DNA of 64,000 nt, taken from contig NZ_CP040936.1 in assembly GCF_006352025.1 (NCBI RefSeq), forward strand, positions 2,480,001-2,544,000. Direction: 5' to 3'. Within the stretch, counting starts at the first letter, position 1. The number at the start of each line of letters is the position of its first letter. Below the pieces are notes generated by a model, which searched no databases, was not told the origin of the DNA, and was given only the letters and a program-made list of their open reading frames with translations. Source of the DNA: Hymenobacter sp. DG01. Lineage in GTDB: Bacteria; Bacteroidota; Bacteroidia; Cytophagales; Hymenobacteraceae. Positions 34,376 to 42,948 of the stretch are shown here, in pieces. The position numbers were made by a program, and so were the translations under genes.

Positions 34376-34735
34376 TTACGGGCGGGTGAGCTGCATCTCC
34401 ATCCCCGACTGAAAGTAGAGGTTGAGTTGACTTACGCTGCCGTCGCGGGAGCGGCGCAGGCGGGTAATCAGGGCGCGGGTCTGCTCCTGGCCTGTGCTTA
34501 TTTCCAGATAAGGGCGGTTCAGAATATTATCGCGCTGCACCAGCCACTGGCCGGCATCCTGCACTCCGGGCGCCTGAATCTCTAACCGCCCAGGCTCCAA
34601 CTGCAAGCGCTCGGCCTGGGCCAGGGTAGTGCCCGGGTCAGTGCGATTCAGCACACGGTCGGCTACCCGCCAGTTGCCCGTCAGGAAATCATCGGACAGC
34701 TGCTGCAGATTAACGTCAAAAAGCAGTTCAGACAT
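34376..34735 (-). CDS. Hypothetical protein
   Basis: A 119-residue soluble protein with no signal peptide. Visible segments are SELLFDVNLQQLSDDFLTGNWRVADRVLN, an acidic middle and SVSQLNLYFQSGMEMQLTRP at the end. I do not recognise a family. Its stop lies 33 bases before the start of the PAS gene on the same strand, so the two could form an operon. The start is the ATG at 34733-34735, which drops three extra residues of a longer frame. Confidence 0.65.
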   Translation of the reverse strand: MSELLFDVNLQQLSDDFLTGNWRVADRVLNRTDPGTTLAQAERLQLEPGRLEIQAPGVQDAGQWLVQRDNILNRPYLEISTGQEQTRALITRLRRSRDGSVSQLNLYFQSGMEMQLTRP

Positions 34736-34860
34736 AAAGACCACAAAGATACAGCAGGCTTCAGGGAAACACCAGCCCGGCCCAGAGGCAGGAGCTGGCA
34801 GGCGCCGGGGAGGATAGTAATATACTGCTAGTAGAGCACTTCTGCGCGCTAAAGGCAGGC

Positions 34861-34914
34861 CCTTTAACAGAACAACCTCCCGGCCCGAAGGTCAGGAGGT
34901 TGTTCTGTTAAAGG
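34861..34914. repeat. Perfect 20-bp inverted repeat (hairpin)
   Basis: CCTTTAACAGAACAACCTCC (34861-34880) and its exact complement at 34895-34914, with a 14-base loop. It lies after the serine tRNAs on the minus strand and before the hypothetical gene at 34735. There is no T-run on either strand, so it may be a weak terminator or processing site. Confidence 0.85.
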
Positions 34915-34943
34915 ATTTGCTTGCCGTACCCGCTGGCATGTTG

Positions 34944-35028
34944 CAGAGGAGGAGGGATTCGAACCCCCGGAGGTTTAACCCTCAACGGTTTTCAAGACCG
35001 CCGCAATCGACCACTCTGCCACTCCTCT
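34944..35028 (-). tRNA. tRNA-Ser (anticodon UGA)
   Basis: An 85-base gene with 7-bp acceptor AGAGGAG/CTCCTCT, an anticodon loop CTTGAAA reading UGA, a long variable arm as expected for serine, and T-arm GGTTCGAATCC. Discriminator base G. CCA is not encoded. UGA reads UCA, UCG and UCU-type codons by wobble. Confidence 0.95.
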
Positions 35029-35105
35029 AAGGGGTAAGCCTAGCATGCCATGCGGGATGTGACAAGCAAGAAAAAAGGCTTTTTCACGAGCTGAAAAAAC
35101 CAGTG

Positions 35106-35192
35106 CAGAGAGGGGGGGATTCGAACCCCCGATACCCTTGCAGGTATAACGGATTTCGAATCCGTCGCATTCGACCACTCTGCCACCTCTCT
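35106..35192 (-). tRNA. tRNA-Ser (anticodon CGA)
   Basis: An 87-base gene with acceptor AGAGAGG/CCTCTCT, anticodon loop TTCGAAA reading CGA, a class II long variable arm and T-arm GGGGGTTCGAATCCCCC. Discriminator G, no encoded CCA. It lies 77 bases from the first serine tRNA, same strand and probably the same transcript. Confidence 0.95.
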
Positions 35193-35310
35193 ATAAGGTT
35201 CCAACTGAGCGGTTTGGGATGGCAAAAGTATTGAGGATTACGCAATGCGCAATACGGCCGCGCACTTTTTTTACGGCATAAATTCTTACCACCTCATTTT
35301 CAACCACAAA

Positions 35311-36282
35311 TCATTTTCGTCCGGCCGACGCAGCCACGGGCAGCGGGCGCTTCAGCCGGCCCGTTACGGCATCAATGCTTACGTTTACTTCAAACCCCAG
35401 AATCAGGGTCATACACACAAAATCAAGCCACACCATGAAGCCTACCAGCGTGCCAATGGAGCCGTAAAAGTGGTTGTAGCTGTCGAAGATCTTGACGTAG
35501 AGAATAAACAGGAACGACACCAGAAAGATAAGCAGGGTAGCCACCACCGAGCCAGCCGAAAGAAACGGCCACTTGTCGTGCACGGGGGGTACGTAGTAAT
35601 ACACCAGGCAGGTAGTGAGCAGGAACAGCCCGACTACCGAGCCGTAGCGCAGCAGGGCAATCAGCTGATCCGTCAGGTGCTCAGGCACGATTTCGTGGTA
35701 CACCAGCGCATCAATAATGTAGGTACCAAAGAAGATACCGGCCACGGAGAACAGCAGCACCGAGGACAACACTACTGTCAGGAGGGTAGCAATAACACGC
35801 TTCCGGACGTAGGTGCGCTTCTTGAACGAAGGGTACTTCTTCTCGAAGGCATCGAGCAAAGCCATGATGCCGTTGGAGCTGAGCACCAGGGCCGTAGCAA
35901 AACCAAAGGACAGCAGGCCGCCGTGCGGAATGTTCACGATATCCTCAATAGTCCCGGAAACAGCCACGTACATCTCCCGCGGAATCAGGTCGGCGAGGAA
36001 CTGCAGAATGTCGAGGTTGAGGTTGGGGACGGGGATGTACGGAATAAGGGTGAACAGAAAGATGATGGTGGGGAAAATGGCAATGGTAAAGTTGAATGCC
36101 ATGTAACTGGCCCGCTTGGCAATGCCATCCAGCTTGATTTCCTGCAGTAGCCGGTCCACCACATCATACACCGAGGCCTGCCCGCCATGAAAGCGCAGCC
36201 GCTTCAGCAGCACAATAAAGCGCCGGTAGCTGCGGCGGCGGCGCACATCGGGTAAATGATATCGACGAACAGGAAGGCGCAT
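35311..36282 (-). CDS. YihY/BrkB family inner-membrane protein
   Basis: A 323-residue protein with about six membrane helices (near 80-100, 128-148, 178-200, 225-245, 255-280 and 292-310) after a cytoplasmic N-terminus. Family signatures are KRASYMAFNFTIAIFPTIIFLFTLIPYIP and FYGSIGTLVGFMVWLDFVCMTLILGFEVN. Members were once called ribonuclease BN by mistake; the true role is unknown, possibly transport. The start is the ATG at 36280-36282; a longer frame adds 22 residues. Confidence 0.93.
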   Translation of the reverse strand: MRLPVRRYHLPDVRRRRSYRRFIVLLKRLRFHGGQASVYDVVDRLLQEIKLDGIAKRASYMAFNFTIAIFPTIIFLFTLIPYIPVPNLNLDILQFLADLIPREMYVAVSGTIEDIVNIPHGGLLSFGFATALVLSSNGIMALLDAFEKKYPSFKKRTYVRKRVIATLLTVVLSSVLLFSVAGIFFGTYIIDALVYHEIVPEHLTDQLIALLRYGSVVGLFLLTTCLVYYYVPPVHDKWPFLSAGSVVATLLIFLVSFLFILYVKIFDSYNHFYGSIGTLVGFMVWLDFVCMTLILGFEVNVSIDAVTGRLKRPLPVAASAGRK

Positions 36283-36412
36283 AGAAAGAGTAAACGGCGT
36301 AGCTGAGTAACTGAGTAACCGGCAAGGCAGTTCGCCGCGGGTAAGCACCCGGTTGCTGAGTAGTAAGCAGAAAGCAGGTGGCGCTGACCCTATACTCTGT
36401 TATTCCGCTGCT

Positions 36413-36898
36413 CTACTTCAGGAAAGCGGCGGGTGCCGGGGCATCGGCGGGCGTTTTGGGCGGAGTGAGCGGGCCGGCCGTTTCGTCATCGGTGAAATAG
36501 GGCGCCAGCTTGGCCTGAATATCGGCCGGAATGGCCACGGGCCGGCCGGTAGCCATGCTCACAAACACCATCAGGGTGTGGCCTTCGGTCAGCAGCTCGT
36601 CGGCCTCATTACGGATTTCATATTCAAATAAAATCCGGGAACCCTCGGGGGGCTGCCTCAGCAGCAGGCGCACGGTCAGTAAGTCGTCGTAGCGGGCGGG
36701 GCGGCGGAAGCGGGTACGGATTTCTCCTACCGGCATGCCTACCCCATCGGCCTCCAGATCCTTGTACCGGATGCCCAGCTGCCGGAAAGCCTCGGTGCGG
36801 GCTACCTCGAAGTATGCCGCATAGTTGCCGTGGTACACGTAGCCCATCTGGTCGGTTTCGGCGTACCGGACGCGGATGTGGGTGTCTGATTGATACAT
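36413..36898 (-). CDS. Acyl-CoA thioesterase, hot-dog fold (YbgC/FadM-like)
   Basis: A 161-residue protein of the 4-hydroxybenzoyl-CoA thioesterase group. It hydrolyses acyl-CoA to free acid and CoA. The motif YAETDQMGYVYHGNYAAYFE near residues 12-31 has the catalytic Asp16 and the conserved HxxY. The C-terminal ~30 residues are Pro/Ala-rich and extend beyond the fold. The start is the ATG at 36896-36898. It lies 70 bases downstream of mltG on the same strand. Confidence 0.9.
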   Translation of the reverse strand: MYQSDTHIRVRYAETDQMGYVYHGNYAAYFEVARTEAFRQLGIRYKDLEADGVGMPVGEIRTRFRRPARYDDLLTVRLLLRQPPEGSRILFEYEIRNEADELLTEGHTLMVFVSMATGRPVAIPADIQAKLAPYFTDDETAGPLTPPKTPADAPAPAAFLK

Positions 36899-36968
36899 AG
36901 TCAGTTGCCAGTTATCAGTTGCCGGTTGCCAGTTTTGGTTGTCATCAGCCCTCAACCGGAAACCGCAG

Positions 36969-38045
36969 TTACTTCATAATGCCGGCCCGGCTGAGGGCGG
37001 CCTGGTAGCGGCGGGCATTTACGAGGTGCTCCTGCTCGTTGCGGGCAAAGGCGTGGTAGCCGCTGAAATCCTCTTTGGCGCAGAAATAGAGGTAGTCGTG
37101 GCTCTCGGGGTTCAGCACGGCATCGATGCTGGCAATGCTGGGCAGATTGATGGGGCCGGGCGGCAGGCCAGCGTATTTGTAGGTGTTGTAGGGCGAGTCT
37201 TTGGCCAGGTGCACGTTCAGTACGCGCTTAATGGTAAAGTCGCGGTTGGCGTACACCACGGTCGGGTCGGCCTGTAGCTTCATGCCGCGCCGGAGGCGGT
37301 TGAGGTACACGCCGGCCACTCGGGGTCGCTCGTCGGGGTGCTGCTGCTGCTCGGCTTCCACAATGCTGGCTAATGTGCTGACCTCAGCTCGGCTCAGACC
37401 CAGCTTTTTGCGCTTGGCGTCGCGCTCCGGGGTCCAGAACTTTTCGTACTCCTTTTTCATGCGGTGCATGAGGTTGTCGGCGGAGGTGTTCCAGAGCAGC
37501 TCATAGGTGTTCGGAATGAACATGGTCAGGATGCTCGTGGTATCGAAGCCCAGGCTTTTGGTGTAGGCCGGCGAAGTCAGCAGGGAGTCAAACTGCCCGG
37601 GGCGCGCATCAATGGTGGTGCTCAGCTTGCGGGCCAGATCCTGCCGCAGCCGGATGTTCTGAAACGTCAGCATCAGGGGCAGCTTGTTGCTACCCGTGCG
37701 CAAATCATTGATCAGCTGCCGGTTGGTGTAACCATTTTTCAGCTCGTAGCGACCGGGCTTCACCAACTGGTCGTACTTAAGCAGGCGGGCTACAAAGCGC
37801 AGGCTCAGCTTATCAATCACTACCCCGGTAGCCTCAATGGAGTCGAGCACGGCCTTGGCCGACTCCCCCCGCCGCACGACCACGTAGGCCGGCCGGCCCT
37901 TGGTATCAATGTTGGGCGTAAAGAAAACCTGGTAGAAATAGTAGGAGAAGGTAACAAGCAGCAACCCAAAAATGCCGGTAACGTATGCAAACCGGTTGCG
38001 GCGGCGCGTGGCGTTGGCTTTATAATCGATGCGGGTTTTGGCCAT
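36969..38045 (-). CDS. mltG: Endolytic peptidoglycan transglycosylase MltG
   Basis: A 358-residue inner-membrane protein with one N-terminal membrane span (about 20-40). It cuts nascent glycan strands and acts as a terminator of peptidoglycan polymerisation. Visible are the LysM-like part with RRGESAKAVLDSIEATGVV, and the YceG catalytic region with LASIVEAEQ (catalytic Glu), VAGVYLNRLRRGMKLQADPTV, SPYNTYKYAGLPPGPI and HDYLYFCA. The start is the ATG at 38043-38045, at the usual position just before the anchor. It is divergent from the type IX secreted gene. Confidence 0.96.
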   Translation of the reverse strand: MAKTRIDYKANATRRRNRFAYVTGIFGLLLVTFSYYFYQVFFTPNIDTKGRPAYVVVRRGESAKAVLDSIEATGVVIDKLSLRFVARLLKYDQLVKPGRYELKNGYTNRQLINDLRTGSNKLPLMLTFQNIRLRQDLARKLSTTIDARPGQFDSLLTSPAYTKSLGFDTTSILTMFIPNTYELLWNTSADNLMHRMKKEYEKFWTPERDAKRKKLGLSRAEVSTLASIVEAEQQQHPDERPRVAGVYLNRLRRGMKLQADPTVVYANRDFTIKRVLNVHLAKDSPYNTYKYAGLPPGPINLPSIASIDAVLNPESHDYLYFCAKEDFSGYHAFARNEQEHLVNARRYQAALSRAGIMK

Positions 38046-38093
38046 GAAGCGAAAGAGGTAACAAAACGGTAACATTGCGTATCCAATCTTATA

Positions 38094-38125
38094 TTGGACC
38101 CGACAACGGTTAGCAGGTAGATTTG
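38094..38125 (+). promoter_or_regulatory. Bacteroidota-type promoter for the type IX secreted protein
   Basis: A -33 TTG (38094-38096), then 21 bases, then TAGATTTG (38118-38125) matching TAnnTTTG. It lies 54 bases before the start codon at 38180. Confidence 0.6.
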
Positions 38126-38179
38126 CTGCTCAAAAGTACGAGTTCTAATTCTTCACCCCCCCTTCTCTTTTCTTTTATC

Positions 38180-39166
38180 ATGCAACACTCTTACACTTCT
38201 AAAGCTGCGTTCCGCGGCCTCCTGGGTTTGCTTCTGAGCGCAGGCGCTTGTGTTTCGGCCTCAGCGCAAACTGTTACCCCCGTTAGCGTAGCGGCTGGCG
38301 CTATTTACACCCAAAACTTCGACGGTGTTGGCGTAACGGGTACTGCGTATCCGGCGGGCTGGAGTGCTGTACGTCTGGGTGGCACTGGTACCCTGAACCA
38401 AGTACTGGATCTTTCTGCCTCTGATGGCAACAGCACCTCGGGCGGTATCTACAACGTAGGCCTCGCCAACGACCCTGACCGTGCATTTGGCACTATTGCG
38501 TCGGGCTCCACCGTACCGGCTTTTGGTGCTGCCTTCACCAATGGTACGGGCGCCGCTGTAACCCGGGTAAACATGGCCTTCCGGGGCGAGCAGTGGAAGT
38601 CCGGCAGCGCAGTTGACATAACTGAAGTGCTGGCCTTTGAATACAGCCTGGATGCTACCAGCCTGACCACCGGCACCTGGACAGCTGTTACGGCTCTTAA
38701 CATCACGGAGGTAGCTAACGCCAACGTATCTACGGCTCCTATTAACGGCAATGAAGCGGCTAACCGGGCTGCCATTGCTGGCTCAATCAGCAACATTACC
38801 TGGCCGGCCGGCGCTACCATGTGGATTCGCTGGAAAGACACCAACGATGGCGGCACCGATGCCCTGCTGGCACTGGATGATTTCGCTATTTCTACGGGCA
38901 CTACCGCCCTGGCTAGCCGCAACGCTATTGCCGCCAGCAATGTAGCCATCTTCCCCAACCCCACTGCCGAAGCCGTAACCATTCAGGTTTCGGGCCGCGC
39001 TCAGAAGGCAGCCGTTACCGTTTCGGACCTGATGGGCCGCACGGTACTGCGTGGCACCGCCGCCGCCGATGGCACGTTCAGCCTCCGCTCCCTGCAGGCT
39101 GGCAACTACGTAGTGAAGGTACAGAACGGTGACTCGTTCAGCACCCACAAAGTAACCAAACAATAA
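38180..39166 (+). CDS. Type IX secreted protein with C-terminal sorting domain
   Basis: A 328-residue protein with signal peptide (about 1-29, ending ASAQ). The middle is a beta-rich region with TQNFDGVGVTGTAYPAGWSA and LLALDDFAIST, typical of surface lectin-like or jelly-roll domains. The last ~75 residues are a Por/type IX secretion sorting domain: VAIFPNPTAEAVTIQV, VTVSDLMGRTVLRG, SLRSLQAGNYVVKVQNG and a final KVTKQ. It is therefore exported across the outer membrane and either anchored or released. The cargo's binding target is unknown. The start is ATG 38180. Confidence 0.92.
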   Translation: MQHSYTSKAAFRGLLGLLLSAGACVSASAQTVTPVSVAAGAIYTQNFDGVGVTGTAYPAGWSAVRLGGTGTLNQVLDLSASDGNSTSGGIYNVGLANDPDRAFGTIASGSTVPAFGAAFTNGTGAAVTRVNMAFRGEQWKSGSAVDITEVLAFEYSLDATSLTTGTWTAVTALNITEVANANVSTAPINGNEAANRAAIAGSISNITWPAGATMWIRWKDTNDGGTDALLALDDFAISTGTTALASRNAIAASNVAIFPNPTAEAVTIQVSGRAQKAAVTVSDLMGRTVLRGTAAADGTFSLRSLQAGNYVVKVQNGDSFSTHKVTKQ

Positions 39167-39187
39167 GCGTATTGCCCGTTCATTAAG

Positions 39188-39220
39188 AAAGCCCCGGTGC
39201 ATGTCGCCGGGGCTTTTTTT
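39188..39220 (+). terminator. Terminator after the type IX secreted gene
   Basis: A 10-bp stem AAAGCCCCGG / CCGGGGCTTT followed by a T-run, 22 bases after the stop codon. Confidence 0.92.
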
Positions 39221-39369
39221 GTACCAAAGCCTCAGGCGGCTACTACCCCAGGGGCAACCCGCCCGAAGTTTTTATCGAAAAGAGTAGCAGGTCTCTGTAG
39301 GGCCTTGTACCTTGACCGCCCCCGTCGCCCGCCGGCGCCGGGTTTGCTGCTCACTCAACTGCTTTTGCT

Positions 39370-39999
39370 ATGTCTGCAACCCTGCTTCGTATTCACCCCG
39401 ACAACCCGCCTCAGAATCGTATTGCGCAAGCCGTGGAAGTGCTTCGAAACGGAGGCGTTATTATTTATCCGACGGACACAGTGTATGGCCTGGGCTGCGA
39501 CATTCATAACGCCCGCGCCGTGGAAAAGCTTTGCCGGATCAAGGGCATCCACCCCGAGAAGGCCAATCTGTCGTTTATCTGCTCCGACCTTTCGCACATC
39601 ACCGACTACGCCAACGGCATTACCACACCCGTGTACAAGGTGCTGAAGAAAGCGCTGCCCGGCCCGTTTACCTTCATTTTTGAGGCCAGCACGAAAGCCC
39701 CTCGCTACGGCGGAGTTAAGCGCAAAACTGTTGGTATCCGGGTGCCCGATAACCAGATCTGTACTACCCTGGTGCGCGAGCTGGGCAACCCCATCGTCTC
39801 AACCTCCATTCACGACGACGATGAAATTCTGGAGTACAGCACCGACCCCGACCTTATTTTCGAGAAGTACCGCCCGCTGGTTGACCTGGTCATTGATGGC
39901 GGCTTCGGCAACAATATTGCCAGCACCGTGGTGGATTGTACCAACGAGGACTTCGACATCATTCGTCAGGGTGCCGGCGACATTGAACAGTATCTGTAG
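39370..39999 (+). CDS. tsaC: Threonylcarbamoyl-AMP synthase (TsaC/YrdC/Sua5 family)
   Basis: A 209-residue enzyme that makes L-threonylcarbamoyladenylate from threonine, bicarbonate and ATP for the t6A modification at position 37 of ANN-decoding tRNAs. Signatures are GGVIIYPTDTVYGLGCDIHN, the KGIHPEKANLSFICSDLSHI stretch, LPGPFTFIFEAS, VGIRVPDNQ and GNPIVSTSI. The Sua5 C-terminal extension is absent, so it is the short YrdC form. The substitution in KGxxxxKP, KGIHPEKAN, lacks the common Pro. Confidence 0.93.
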   Translation: MSATLLRIHPDNPPQNRIAQAVEVLRNGGVIIYPTDTVYGLGCDIHNARAVEKLCRIKGIHPEKANLSFICSDLSHITDYANGITTPVYKVLKKALPGPFTFIFEASTKAPRYGGVKRKTVGIRVPDNQICTTLVRELGNPIVSTSIHDDDEILEYSTDPDLIFEKYRPLVDLVIDGGFGNNIASTVVDCTNEDFDIIRQGAGDIEQYL

Positions 40000-40050
40000 A
40001 GAGTGATGGGGGTAGGAACCCAGCCGAATCCCTACCCCCAGTAGCTGCCC

Positions 40051-40112
40051 AAAGCCCGAGTGGGACGGTACCAGTCGTTAAACGATCAGGGGCCGCCTCA
40101 CTCGGGCTTTTA
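40051..40112 (+). terminator. Terminator between tsaC and the convergent acyltransferase gene
   Basis: A perfect 12-bp stem AAAGCCCGAGTG (40051-40062) / CACTCGGGCTTT (40099-40110) with a 36-base loop, flanked by A- and T-runs. It is probably bidirectional. Confidence 0.7.
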
Positions 40113-40186
40113 GTTTTCCAGCGGTGTTAGGGCTCCGCTACGCCGCTGGTTGAAGCTGACTAGTGGGCCGCTTTAGTACTTTGGCA

Positions 40187-41092
40187 CTACCTTACCCGCT
40201 TATGCTTCCAGCGGCGGTGGGTCCAGAGGTAGTCAGAGGGACTAGCCTGAATATCCCGCTCCAGCTGACGGGCAAAAGCCTCGGTTAGTTGATGCTCAGC
40301 GGGCGGTAGCACATGCTGCCCATCGTGGAGTTCCGTGAACGTAATTTCATAGTAGCCGCGCCGCGCCCGTCGAATCCCAACGTACACTACTGCGCACTGA
40401 AATTGGGCGGCCAGCCGGTCGGCACCAGTATAGAATGGAGTATCCTGATGCAAAAAGTCGGTCCAGTAGGGGTAGTCTTCGGGGCCGGCGGCCTGGTCGG
40501 AAAGCAGGCTAAGCGTGCGCCCTTGCCCTTTGTGCTTCACCAAGTCGCGCAGAGTGCTGAGCATGGGCACCAGGTGGGCACCAAGACGGCTCCGTAACCG
40601 CAGCATAAAACTCTCGAAGAAAGGGTTCATTAAGGGCTTGTACACGCCGCCCGCCTTGCCGGGGTACTGCAGCGCCGCCGCCGACAGGATCCACTCCCAG
40701 TTGCCAGCGTGTGAACCCAGGGTAAGCACCTGCTTGCCTTCCGGAAAAAACCGACCCAGCACTTCTGGGTTCGTGAACCGAACCCGTTTCCGCAGCGCCG
40801 GCGCTGATATAGTACGCAGCTTCAGAATTTCTACAACAACCTGCGCGAAGTGCCAATAAAACTGGTAGGCCAGCTTCTCAATTTCAGCGGCCGATTTCTC
40901 GGGAAAAGAATGGCGCATGTTTTCCAACACCACCCGCTTCCGGTAGCGCGCTACGTAAGCCAGCAGCAGATAGAAGCCCCGGGCCACCGCGTAGAGCACA
41001 GGCAAGGGCAGGTACGAGAGGCCAATCAGCAACCACTCTACCGGCCGGTAATACCAGGGGTAGGGTTTGGGGGCTACGCGGGCCGCGCTCAT
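40187..41092 (-). CDS. Lysophospholipid/lipid A-type acyltransferase (LpxL/HtrB family)
   Basis: A 301-residue membrane-associated acyltransferase. An N-terminal hydrophobic segment (about 17-47) is followed by the catalytic HAGNWE motif at 128-133, the H-x4-E dyad of LpxL/LpxM enzymes, then SLLSDQAAGPEDYPYWTDFL and LERDIQASPSDYLWTHRRWKH. It transfers a secondary fatty acyl chain to lipid A or a related glycolipid at the inner membrane. The start overlaps the stop of the upstream gene by four bases (41089-41092), so it is translationally coupled. Confidence 0.93.
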   Translation of the reverse strand: MSAARVAPKPYPWYYRPVEWLLIGLSYLPLPVLYAVARGFYLLLAYVARYRKRVVLENMRHSFPEKSAAEIEKLAYQFYWHFAQVVVEILKLRTISAPALRKRVRFTNPEVLGRFFPEGKQVLTLGSHAGNWEWILSAAALQYPGKAGGVYKPLMNPFFESFMLRLRSRLGAHLVPMLSTLRDLVKHKGQGRTLSLLSDQAAGPEDYPYWTDFLHQDTPFYTGADRLAAQFQCAVVYVGIRRARRGYYEITFTELHDGQHVLPPAEHQLTEAFARQLERDIQASPSDYLWTHRRWKHKRVR

Positions 41093-41973
41093 CGGGACAT
41101 AACGGCTCCGGCCGGAGCGTAATCGGCCGGGTTACGGCGCACGGTGGTAGTTTGGGTAGTCAGCACTTGGTTTTTAGCGTTTCGAACTTCCAGCGTGAGC
41201 AGGTACTCGCCGGCGGGCACTTTGCTTAGGTCCAGCTCTCCGGCCAGCACCGTGGGTTTGCCCTCCGCGCCCTGAGCGGCTCCCTGGCCGGTGGCAGCAT
41301 CCTTGGCGGCTTTAGCAGCCCGCAGGCGGTAGCGAAGCACCAGGGGCTGCCCGGTAGGCGCGTTGTACAGCTCGGCGTAAAAGTACAGCTTATCCATGCC
41401 GCGCGCATACAATCCGCCCGGGGCCCGGGTCAGGCTCAGGCCATTTCGTATAAAATTATTAGCCTCCACGCTGGAGCGGCTGGCCGGCCTGCTGAGCAGC
41501 ACTACGTCGCTCAGGCTGGGTTTTATGTTGCTGAACTCCATTACTAAAGGCCGTTCCACAATATCGGTGTTGGCGGCGCGGTACTGGTCGCGCAGGTGCC
41601 CACGCAGCAGGTAGCGCCCTTCGGGTAAGATGATGCGCTTCTGAAAGCTGATCGGGTTTTTGATGGCTGCGGTCGTATCGCGCAGCACTGGAGGGCGCAG
41701 GGTTACGGTTTCCTGGTAGATGGCCGAGCCATCGGGGCGCACAGCTTCCAGCGTAACGGTAGCTCCGGCCTGAAACATTTTGGGTCCGCGGCGCTGGTAC
41801 GTCAGCTGCTTGCCCGCTACGGTAACGTAGATTTCTACTGTTCCGCCCTTCACGGCCACATCCGTGCTCCGGAAACGGGCTACGTCCAGCTGCAGCTGGT
41901 GTTGGGCCCGAGCCGCCGCGAAGGGTAGGCAAAGCAGGCAAATGGTCAGCAGAAGTCTAAATCCGGAGGGCAT
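41089..41973 (-). CDS. Exported protein of unknown function, coupled to the acyltransferase
   Basis: A 294-residue protein with a signal peptide (1-24, ending ARAQ) when started at the ATG complementary to 41971-41973. An in-frame ATG at 41992-41994 would add seven residues. The mature part is beta-strand-rich and repeats patterns like VEIYVTVAGKQLTYQRRG, GRYLLRGHLRDQY and AGEYLLTLEVRN, suggesting Ig-like or beta-sandwich domains in the periplasm. I do not recognise the family. Its four-base overlap with the acyltransferase suggests a shared role in the envelope. Confidence 0.8.
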   Translation of the reverse strand: MPSGFRLLLTICLLCLPFAAARAQHQLQLDVARFRSTDVAVKGGTVEIYVTVAGKQLTYQRRGPKMFQAGATVTLEAVRPDGSAIYQETVTLRPPVLRDTTAAIKNPISFQKRIILPEGRYLLRGHLRDQYRAANTDIVERPLVMEFSNIKPSLSDVVLLSRPASRSSVEANNFIRNGLSLTRAPGGLYARGMDKLYFYAELYNAPTGQPLVLRYRLRAAKAAKDAATGQGAAQGAEGKPTVLAGELDLSKVPAGEYLLTLEVRNAKNQVLTTQTTTVRRNPADYAPAGAVMSR

Positions 41974-42205
41974 AGTGTCAGAATGTCGGTACATTGAAAA
42001 GGCAGATTCGCCTGAAACGGCGGTGGGCAAACACGGGCCTCTCTGATGGCGTTTCAAAAGTACTCTCCCACTTTTGTACAAACCTCCCCCATATTCGGAA
42101 GTAAGGCTGCTTCGGCCGGTCGGTTCCGGCATCTGGCCTCTGCATTTGCCTGTCGGGCCGTATTATCACGCTTTCCTTGCCATTGGTGGCACTAGTCTTT
42201 TTTTC

Positions 42206-42829
42206 ATGCCCGCTATTCTTTTCGAGTCGCAGTACAATCCGCCCGCGGCCTTTTTTGCTGAACTTCTTGGCGCCAAGGCTCTCTACCTGGAAGCCCATGA
42301 CAACTACCGCAAACAAACGTACCGCAACCGCTGTCTTATCCTCACGGCCCAGGGAGTACAGCCGCTGACCGTGCCGGTTATTGATGGCAACCGGAGCGAA
42401 AAAGTGCTGACCTCGGCTATTGAAATTGACTACCGCCAGAATTGGGTACACCGCCACTGGCGCACCCTGCAAACCGCTTACGGCGGCTCGCCGTATTTCG
42501 AGTACTACGCCGACTATCTGCATGATATCTACGTACAAAAGCCTCCGCTTCTGTTCGAGTTGAACCTGAGCTTACTGCAGTTGCAGCTGCGCTGTTTGCG
42601 GCTGCGGTTACCCATTCTCCTAACCCCCGAGTACTACCCCTCTCCTACCCCGGTTTCCCTCCTGGATCGGCGCGATTGGCTGACACCGAAAGCAGCGGCC
42701 CCGGCGGAACCTGACAGGACGTCGGTTCGGCCCTACCGGCAGACGTTTGGTAAAGATTTTGTACCGGGACTCAGCATCTTAGACCTGCTTTTTACGCAGG
42801 GCCCGGCCGCCGGCAGTTTTCTTACGTAG
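42206..42829 (+). CDS. WbqC-like family protein
   Basis: A 207-residue cytoplasmic protein matching the WbqC-like family: ILFESQYNPPAAFFAELL at the N-terminus, HDNYRKQTYRNRCLI, LTVPVIDGNRSEKVL, WVHRHWRTLQTAYGGSPYFEYY and a C-terminal GLSILDLLFTQGP. Members occur in surface-polysaccharide loci, but their catalysis is not well established. The start is ATG 42206, just before the family's conserved N-terminus; the open frame continues 5' without homology. It is divergent from the exported-protein gene. Confidence 0.88.
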   Translation: MPAILFESQYNPPAAFFAELLGAKALYLEAHDNYRKQTYRNRCLILTAQGVQPLTVPVIDGNRSEKVLTSAIEIDYRQNWVHRHWRTLQTAYGGSPYFEYYADYLHDIYVQKPPLLFELNLSLLQLQLRCLRLRLPILLTPEYYPSPTPVSLLDRRDWLTPKAAAPAEPDRTSVRPYRQTFGKDFVPGLSILDLLFTQGPAAGSFLT

Positions 42830-42948
42830 TGTACTAGCCGCCTCCGAACCTTCGCCCGCATCCTTCTGTTTTCAGAGTACAGCGGCCCAACCCGCCAGCG
42901 CCGAAACCGGGCTTGCGGGGTTCCGTTTTTCTTCACTACCTTATCTGC

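Noticed and set aside
34861..34914. Standard terminator after the serine tRNA genes
   Set aside because: The stem is perfect but no T-run follows on either strand, so I list it as a hairpin repeat of uncertain role.
35245..36150. 301-codon plus-strand frame across the YihY gene
   Set aside because: Antisense to a gene with clear YihY signatures and membrane helices.
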